Of a stretch of 36,661 bases of DNA, positions 32,355 to 36,661 are shown piece after piece (position 1 is the stretch's first letter; the number at the start of each line of letters is the position of its first letter). The translations under genes and the position numbers were made by a program. The stretch covers positions 1 through 36,661 of the forward strand of contig CAAGIZ010000186.1 in NCBI GenBank assembly GCA_900770075.1, read 5' to 3'. The notes below the pieces were generated by a model, which worked only from the letters and a program-made list of their open reading frames with translations, was not told the DNA's origin and ran no database searches. Origin of the DNA: Spirochaetia bacterium (lineage in GTDB: Bacteria > Spirochaetota > Spirochaetia > Treponematales > Treponemataceae).

Positions 32355-33884
32355 ATGAATGTTGTATTGTTCGTAGTTCTTCCTGTTGCCGGTATAGTTC
32401 TTGGATGGATTATTCGTTGGTTATATGCCAAATTTCAATTATCTTCGGCAGAGCAGAAAGCTGAACGTGTAAAGCAGGATGCATTAAAAGAAGCAGAAGC
32501 CCAGAAAAAAGAATATTTGCTAGAAACAAAAGATCAACTCCTTCGGGAACGCCAGCAGCAGGAACGGGAAAATCGTGAACGCCGCAAGGAAATTCAGGTT
32601 TACGAAGCAAGGGTTACTAAAAAAGAAGAGCTCATTGACAAACGCAATGCCGAAATGGACAAAAAAGAGCAGGAGTTTGTTGAGAGGGAATCTTCCATGG
32701 CAAAGCGCGAACAGCAGATTTCGGCTCAGGAAGAAATTTACCGCCGGGAACTGGAGCGTATTTCCGGTCTGTCTGCGCAGGAAGCAAAAGATTTAATCAT
32801 CAAAAATCTTGAAAACGATGCCCGCCACGATGCTCAGGCTCTGCTGAACAAAATCGAGCAGGAAGCCCAGCTTACGGCAGACAAAAAAGCGCAGAAAATC
32901 CTTGTGGAAACCATTCAGAGGCTTGCAACGGAGGTTACCAGCGACATTACTGTGGCAACTGTTTCCCTGCCTAGCGACGAAATGAAGGGCCGCATAATCG
33001 GTAGGGAAGGCCGCAATATTCGTGCCCTGGAAACTTTGACTGGTGTAGACATCATAATCGATGATACTCCGGAAGCCGTTGTAATAAGCTGTTTTGACCC
33101 TGTGCGCAAGGAAATTGCCAAGCAGTCCCTAGAAAGGCTTGTAACTGACGGTCGCATTCATCCGGCAAGGATAGAAGAAATCGTTCAGAAAGTTACCAGG
33201 GAAGTTCAGCAGAAAATCTACGAAGAGGGCGAAAAAGTCCTGTTCGATTTGGGAATACACAACATGAGCCAGGACGGTGTTCGTGCCCTTGGCCGCCTGT
33301 ATTTCCGCACAAGTTATGGTCAGAACGTGCTTACCCATTCCAAGGAAGTGGCTTCCATTGCAACCCTTATTGCCGGCGAAGTTGGTGCAAACAGGGAACT
33401 TGCAAAACGTGCTGCCCTTCTGCACGATATTGGTAAGGGTGCCGAAAATGACAGCGACAAGAACCACGCAGAAGTGGGTGCTGAGATGGCAAGAAAACTG
33501 GGAGAAGACCAGAAAGTTATCAATGCAATTGCGGCCCATCATCAGGACTGCGAACCTGCAACTCTGGAAGCGGTTATCGTTCAGATTGCGGATGCCATTT
33601 CTGCAGCACGTCCGGGTGCCCGCAAGGAAACTGCCGACAATTACGTAAAGCGCCTTGAAAACCTTGAAGAAATTGCAGAAAAATTCCAGGGCGTTGAAAA
33701 GGCTTATGCTATTCAGGCGGGTCGGGAACTGCGCATTCTTGTAAATAACGAAAAAATTCCTGACGGTGAAGTTAAGGAACTGGCACAGAAGATTGCAAAG
33801 CAGATTGAAACTGATTTGCGCTATCCTGGACGCATAAAGCTTACGATGATCCGTGAAACGAGAATTGTAGAATATGCAAGATAA
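32355..33884 (+). CDS. rny: Ribonuclease Y
   Basis: Membrane-anchored endoribonuclease that starts mRNA decay. The 509-residue protein has an N-terminal membrane segment (about 3-22, VLFVVLPVAGIVLGWIIRW), a long charged coiled coil (about 30-190), a KH RNA-binding domain (about 200-270; GRIIGREGRNIRALETLTGV) and an HD hydrolase domain (about 325-420) with VLTHSKEVASIA, AKRAALLHDIGKG and the metal-binding His/Asp pair. The C-terminus LRYPGRIKLTMIRETRIVEY is typical. It has its own consensus promoter and a strong hairpin after the stop. Confidence 0.97.
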   Translation: MNVVLFVVLPVAGIVLGWIIRWLYAKFQLSSAEQKAERVKQDALKEAEAQKKEYLLETKDQLLRERQQQERENRERRKEIQVYEARVTKKEELIDKRNAEMDKKEQEFVERESSMAKREQQISAQEEIYRRELERISGLSAQEAKDLIIKNLENDARHDAQALLNKIEQEAQLTADKKAQKILVETIQRLATEVTSDITVATVSLPSDEMKGRIIGREGRNIRALETLTGVDIIIDDTPEAVVISCFDPVRKEIAKQSLERLVTDGRIHPARIEEIVQKVTREVQQKIYEEGEKVLFDLGIHNMSQDGVRALGRLYFRTSYGQNVLTHSKEVASIATLIAGEVGANRELAKRAALLHDIGKGAENDSDKNHAEVGAEMARKLGEDQKVINAIAAHHQDCEPATLEAVIVQIADAISAARPGARKETADNYVKRLENLEEIAEKFQGVEKAYAIQAGRELRILVNNEKIPDGEVKELAQKIAKQIETDLRYPGRIKLTMIRETRIVEYAR

Positions 33885-33914
33885 ACTTATTTTGGACAAA
33901 AAAGCCTAGCCCGT

Positions 33915-34040
33915 GCCGTAGCAGCGCGAGGGAAGCGAAGCGTCCAAAAAAAATCCCCGGTCTGTACAGGCCGGGGATTTTTTTTGGATGGAGCGGTAAG
34001 CGGAACTGCGGAGTGGACGGCTCGACGGTGGATGCGCTCC
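33915..34040 (+). repeat. Modular palindromic element, copy 5 (rny-lptB gap)
   Basis: Left flank GTAGCAGCGCGAGGGAAGCG (compare GCAGCGCCGAAGGCG in copy 4), then the terminator palindrome at 33943-33988. Next come TGGAGCGGTAAGCGGAAC and GGAACTGCGGAG (copy 4 has GGAACTGCGGAA), ending near GTGGATGCGCTCCG. The flanks resemble those of copies 1 and 4 although the central palindromes are unrelated in sequence. Confidence 0.75.
33943..33988. terminator. Bidirectional terminator between rny and lptB
   Basis: An 18-bp perfect inverted repeat (33943-33960 with 33971-33988) with GC-rich ATCCCCGG core and eight A's on one side and eight T's on the other, around a ten-base loop containing CTGTACAG. It has the right form to stop transcription from both convergent genes. 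Confidence 0.88.
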
Positions 34041-34052
34041 GTAAAAAAAATC

Positions 34053-35027
34053 CTACATGTGAAAATTTTCTCCAAGGTAGATTTCCCTTGCAACGGGGCT
34101 GTCGATTATGTCCTGCTGGCTTCCCTGAATTAAAATCTGACCTGTGGATATGATGATTGCCCTGTCCGTGATTTCCAGTGTGTCCCGGACGTTGTGGTCG
34201 GTAATAAGAATGCCGATGCCTCGTTTTGCAAGGAGTTTTATCATGGCTTTGATGTCGGCAACTGCGATGGGGTCTATTCCGGCAAAGGGTTCGTCCAAAA
34301 GAAGAAATTTTGGCTCTATGGCGAGGGAACGGGCTATTTCTGTGCGGCGGCGCTCTCCTCCTGAAAGGGTGAATGCAGGCTGTTTTCGTATGCGGCCGAT
34401 GGAAAATTCTTCGATGAGTTCTTCAAGACGCTGTCTTTTTTCTGCCCGGGTTAAATCCTGCCTTGTTTCGAGTATTGACCAGATGTTTTCTTCGACGGTG
34501 AGTTTTCTGAAAACCGAGGGCTCCTGGGGAAGATAGGAGATTCCCAGCCGTGCCCGCTTGTACATGGGCAGGTCTGTTATGCGCTGGTCGTCCAGAAAAA
34601 TTTCTCCGCTTGTGGGCTGGTAAAAACCTACAATCATGTAAAAGGAGGTGGTTTTTCCGGCTCCGTTGGGGCCTAAAAGACCGAGGACTTCCCCTGTGTG
34701 CATTTTAAAGTCTACTCCCTGCACGACCTTTTTTTTGCCGAAGGATTTGTACAGCGAATTGACTTTTAAGGTGTGGATTTGGACTGCAGCGTCCGAGTCT
34801 GTGCTGTCGGTGGGTTCTGTTGTTGTGGCGGTGGCTGGCGTTTCGGTGACGGGCACTGGTGTGGCGGTGTCTGGGGCGGGAGCCTGTAAAACGCTGGCGG
34901 CCTGGCTGTCTGGGGCGGAAGTTGTGGTGTCGTCCAAGGTGGCAGCGGCGGTGTCCGGGGTGATGTCCGTAGCGGTGGCTGTAATTTGGGAGGAAACTTT
35001 GTTTTCTGTCGGTTCTGGTTCTGTCAT
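34053..35027 (-). CDS. lptB: LPS export ABC transporter ATP-binding protein with N-terminal extension
   Basis: ATPase of the Lpt export system. The core (about 83-324) shows LYKSFGKKKVVQGVDFKMHT, Walker A GLLGPNGAGKTTSFYMIVG, the Q-loop/YLPQEPSVFRKLTV region, signature LSGGERRRTEIARSLA, Walker B FLLLDEPFAGIDPIA and the switch ITDHNVRDTL. The first 80 residues are Thr/Ala/Pro-rich and disordered, which LptB proteins normally lack. No ATG, GTG or TTG was seen near the start of the core, so I accept the long form. It is the last gene of lptC-lptA-lptB and ends before the shared terminator. Confidence 0.9.
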   Translation of the reverse strand: MTEPEPTENKVSSQITATATDITPDTAAATLDDTTTSAPDSQAASVLQAPAPDTATPVPVTETPATATTTEPTDSTDSDAAVQIHTLKVNSLYKSFGKKKVVQGVDFKMHTGEVLGLLGPNGAGKTTSFYMIVGFYQPTSGEIFLDDQRITDLPMYKRARLGISYLPQEPSVFRKLTVEENIWSILETRQDLTRAEKRQRLEELIEEFSIGRIRKQPAFTLSGGERRRTEIARSLAIEPKFLLLDEPFAGIDPIAVADIKAMIKLLAKRGIGILITDHNVRDTLEITDRAIIISTGQILIQGSQQDIIDSPVAREIYLGENFHM

Positions 35028-35084
35028 GGGTGGCTTTCCTTGCAGTTTTTGATTTTTGCTGTTTTTGTGGTGTCCGGGGCTTTA

Positions 35085-35138
35085 GCTCTGCTACAGCCGG
35101 TAGCTCTGGTACAGCCCGTTACTCTGGTACAGCCGGGC
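35085..35138 (-). repeat. Three 18-bp tandem units across the lptA stop codon
   Basis: Units at 35085-35102, 35103-35120 and 35121-35138 share a GCTCTGGTACAGCC-like core. In the lptA frame they encode PAVPE, stop, RAVPELPAVAE, so the repeat runs on through the stop codon into the lptA-lptB gap. Confidence 0.8.
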
Positions 35139-35937
35139 TTTGGGAATCTGCCGGTTCTTCCGTGTCTTTGGTGGCGGGCGGTTCCTGGGCGGCTGACTCC
35201 TGCTGGCCTTCTTCCGGCGGTTTTGGTTCGTCCTGTGGCAGGGAATCTGAATCTGCTGCCGGTTCTGTTACCGGGGCGGTTTGGTTTGTGGCATCCGGTT
35301 CTGTTGTGCCGGAGCTGGCTGGTGCCGGTTTGCTGTCTGTAACGGTGCCTTTTACCCGGCCGTCCAGGGTGATTTTCTGAGTCTGAAGGTTCAGGGTGAT
35401 TTCCTGAGCCCGGAAAGAGTCTGAGCCCTGTTTTATACGCGGGTTTCCGCTCATTTCCAGCAGCTGTTCGTTTTTTTTGTAGATGGCAAAGGCTGAATTG
35501 CAGACGTTGTCTTTTTGCTTTATGGTGATTTCTATCTGCATTACGGCGGTTTCGTTTGTCTGGTTGTATTCGATAATCTGGGCATCTGCCGTTACTTCGT
35601 TTGCAATGTCCACCAGATGTACGGCATCTTCCAGACGGGCGATTTTTGTCTGCCTGTCGTATCGCAGTTTTCCGCAGGCAAAGTCCATCTGGCTGTCGGT
35701 GATGCTTCCGCTTACGGCTCCTGTTGCGGTTATAAAACGGAAATCTTCCCCGGAAAGTTCGATTGAGTCGGCCTGTATCTGCATGGTGGAGGTCTGGACG
35801 GCTGCGTTGCCTTCAAGCAGGGTTGTGTCGCTTTTGCTGCCTGCTGTTCCTGACATGGCATCGGCCGTAAAATTTATTTCTTCGCAGAAAAGCAGGGCGG
35901 GAAGCAGTAAAAGTAGGGCAGGAAGTATTTTTTTCAA
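35119..35937 (-). CDS. lptA: LptA/OstA-like periplasmic LPS transport protein
   Basis: Periplasmic bridge protein of the Lpt system. The 272-residue protein has a signal peptide (MKKILPALLLLLPALLFCEE). The OstA/LptA beta-jellyroll region (about 22-190) contains LLEGNAAVQTSTMQIQADSI, GKLRYDRQTKIARLEDAVHL, DAQIIEYNQTNETAVMQIEI and ITLNLQTQKITLDGRVKG. The last 75 residues are a Pro/Glu/Ser/Thr-rich tail ending ADSQSPAVPE, longer than in typical LptA. The gene starts three bases after the lptC stop. Confidence 0.85.
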   Translation of the reverse strand: MKKILPALLLLLPALLFCEEINFTADAMSGTAGSKSDTTLLEGNAAVQTSTMQIQADSIELSGEDFRFITATGAVSGSITDSQMDFACGKLRYDRQTKIARLEDAVHLVDIANEVTADAQIIEYNQTNETAVMQIEITIKQKDNVCNSAFAIYKKNEQLLEMSGNPRIKQGSDSFRAQEITLNLQTQKITLDGRVKGTVTDSKPAPASSGTTEPDATNQTAPVTEPAADSDSLPQDEPKPPEEGQQESAAQEPPATKDTEEPADSQSPAVPE

Positions 35938-35939
35938 TT

Positions 35940-36611
35940 TTATTCTCCGTCCTGAATTGAATTTTCTGCAGCCGGTTCTGTCTGTTCGGGCTGATCAGAA
36001 TCTTTTGAAAGAAAGTCTTCCTCTTCGTCCGGTTCTGCCGTGTCCCGGGAAGGGCTTTCGTCCTTTACGGAACCTGAAACCTGGTTTTCAAAAGTGAATT
36101 TGCGGCTTACTCCGCTGGCGGAAAAACCTGTGCCGGTAATGGAAGTTCCCTTGCGCCGGATGGAGACTTTTTCGTTCCTTCCGGAAGTGAGCTGTTCGGT
36201 TTTTCCGTTGAATTGAAGGGAGCTGGCTGCTATATTCAGGTCTTCGCTGTAAACGTTTATTGAAATGTCGTCGAAAAGTGAATATTTTTCGTCATTTGTA
36301 AGGGAGGCAAGAAGGCTGCAGGTGCCGTCTGTGTCTATGGTGCCGTCGTCTTTGTAGGTTTTGAATTTTGCACTTTGAGCGTAGGAAGAGCCGTCTGACT
36401 TGTACTGTTCAAGTTTTTTTGCTTCCAGCTGAATTGAAATTTTGTTGTCCTCGTATCTGTTGAAAACTGCGTCCGTAAAGGAAAATTCTGGTACCGTTTC
36501 TTCGGAATTTTTTTCTGTGTCGTAGTTGAGTGAACAGGATAAAAGGCTGCAGGCTGCCATAAAAGGAAACAGTGCTTTTTTTACTTTTTTAACTTTTATT
36601 ATAGAAAACAT
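35940..36611 (-). CDS. lptC: LptC-like LPS export lipoprotein
   Basis: Inner-membrane-associated partner linking the Lpt ATPase complex to LptA. The 223-residue protein has a lipoprotein signal ending LLSC at Cys26, whereas many LptC proteins have a plain membrane anchor. The body (about 40-175) holds the beta-rich LptC fold: VFNRYEDNKISIQLEAKKLE, AKFKTYKDDGTIDTDG, FDDISINVYSEDLNIAASSL and LTSGRNEKVSIRRKG. The last 40 residues are acidic and disordered. It is first in the operon. Its promoter has TTGACA and a -10 six bases before the ATG. Confidence 0.82.
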   Translation of the reverse strand: MFSIIKVKKVKKALFPFMAACSLLSCSLNYDTEKNSEETVPEFSFTDAVFNRYEDNKISIQLEAKKLEQYKSDGSSYAQSAKFKTYKDDGTIDTDGTCSLLASLTNDEKYSLFDDISINVYSEDLNIAASSLQFNGKTEQLTSGRNEKVSIRRKGTSITGTGFSASGVSRKFTFENQVSGSVKDESPSRDTAEPDEEEDFLSKDSDQPEQTEPAAENSIQDGE

Positions 36612-36617
36612 CTTCTA

Positions 36618-36646
36618 ATTTTCTATGGTAGGTTTTGTTTTGTCAA
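36618..36646 (-). promoter_or_regulatory. lptCAB promoter, leaderless
   Basis: On the minus strand, consensus TTGACA (36646-36641), 17-base spacer, GAAAAT (36623-36618), then six bases to the ATG at 36611. The -10 is weak but the -35 and spacing are ideal. Confidence 0.55.
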
Positions 36647-36661
36647 GCAGATGAAGCGGGG

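Noticed and set aside
33129..33899. Minus-strand open frame of 256 codons over the end of rny
   Set aside because: It is antisense to the HD domain of RNase Y. The Phe/Cys/Asn-rich composition is typical of a shadow frame.
33943..33988. Small RNA gene in the rny-lptB gap
   Set aside because: The hairpin has A- and T-runs on its two sides and sits between convergent genes. A bidirectional terminator explains it fully and no promoter was seen.
1..36661. tRNA or rRNA genes
   Set aside because: No T-loop GGTTCRA-type motif with a matching cloverleaf, and no rRNA-like conserved stretch, was found by eye on either strand.

Overview
The window reads as a piece of a Treponema-type spirochaete chromosome (host-associated or rumen-like, moderate GC). 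The reasons are a giant spirochaete coiled-coil protein with a C-terminal helix-turn-helix, a fused IspD-IspF, CarD next to it, an archaeal-type UMP kinase, many lipoproteins with relaxed spirochaete lipoboxes, and the block cNMP-binding protein / murB / cysS / sigma factor, which from memory resembles the Treponema pallidum order. The species cannot be named from sequence alone. No tRNA, rRNA, CRISPR array, prophage or complete insertion sequence was seen.

Layout. 1-2371 (+): end of an outer-membrane protein, then exbB-exbD-tonB with stop/start overlaps. 2495-6962 (+): HAD hydrolase and the 1236-residue coiled-coil protein. 7031-10781 (-): ispDF, carD, glyA. 11041-16933: TPR lipoprotein (+), von Willebrand A protein (-), an unknown protein overlapping an XRE-cupin regulator (+), a phosphodiester glycosidase-like lipoprotein (+) and a PilZ protein (+). 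16980-18578 (+): TPR protein and DUF192 lipoprotein. 18615-21467 (-): small exported protein, double cNMP-binding protein, murB. 21748-27039 (+): cysS, ECF sigma factor, zinc-type anti-sigma factor, membrane transglutaminase-like protein, UMP kinase. 27075-27689 (-): GH73-type lipoprotein. 27901-31578 (+): pyruvate kinase, small barrel protein, RACo-type ASKHA protein. 31599-32115 (-): RelB/YafQ-type toxin-antitoxin pair with a broken toxin. 32355-33884 (+): RNase Y. 34053-36611 (-): lptC-lptA-lptB.

Functional themes: energised outer-membrane transport (ExbB-ExbD-TonB), lipopolysaccharide/glycolipid export (LptCAB), wall synthesis and remodelling (MurB, GH73), isoprenoid and C1 metabolism (IspDF, GlyA), glycolysis (Pyk), RNA turnover (RNase Y), and envelope or second-messenger sensing (sigma/anti-sigma/transglutaminase-like, cNMP, PilZ, CarD).

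The most interesting unexplained signals are: (1) a family of modular palindromic elements in gaps, one copy of which lies in frame inside murB and encodes about 31 extra residues; (2) many promoters whose -10 box sits 6-9 bases before the ATG, implying leaderless mRNAs; (3) an array of CCGTR pentamers at about 10-bp spacing before a small barrel-protein gene; (4) a toxin with one in-frame stop before its catalytic end; (5) a transglutaminase-like protein encoded beside a sigma/anti-sigma pair and lacking the expected cysteine; (6) long disordered tails on all three Lpt proteins, with the lptA stop lying inside a tandem repeat.
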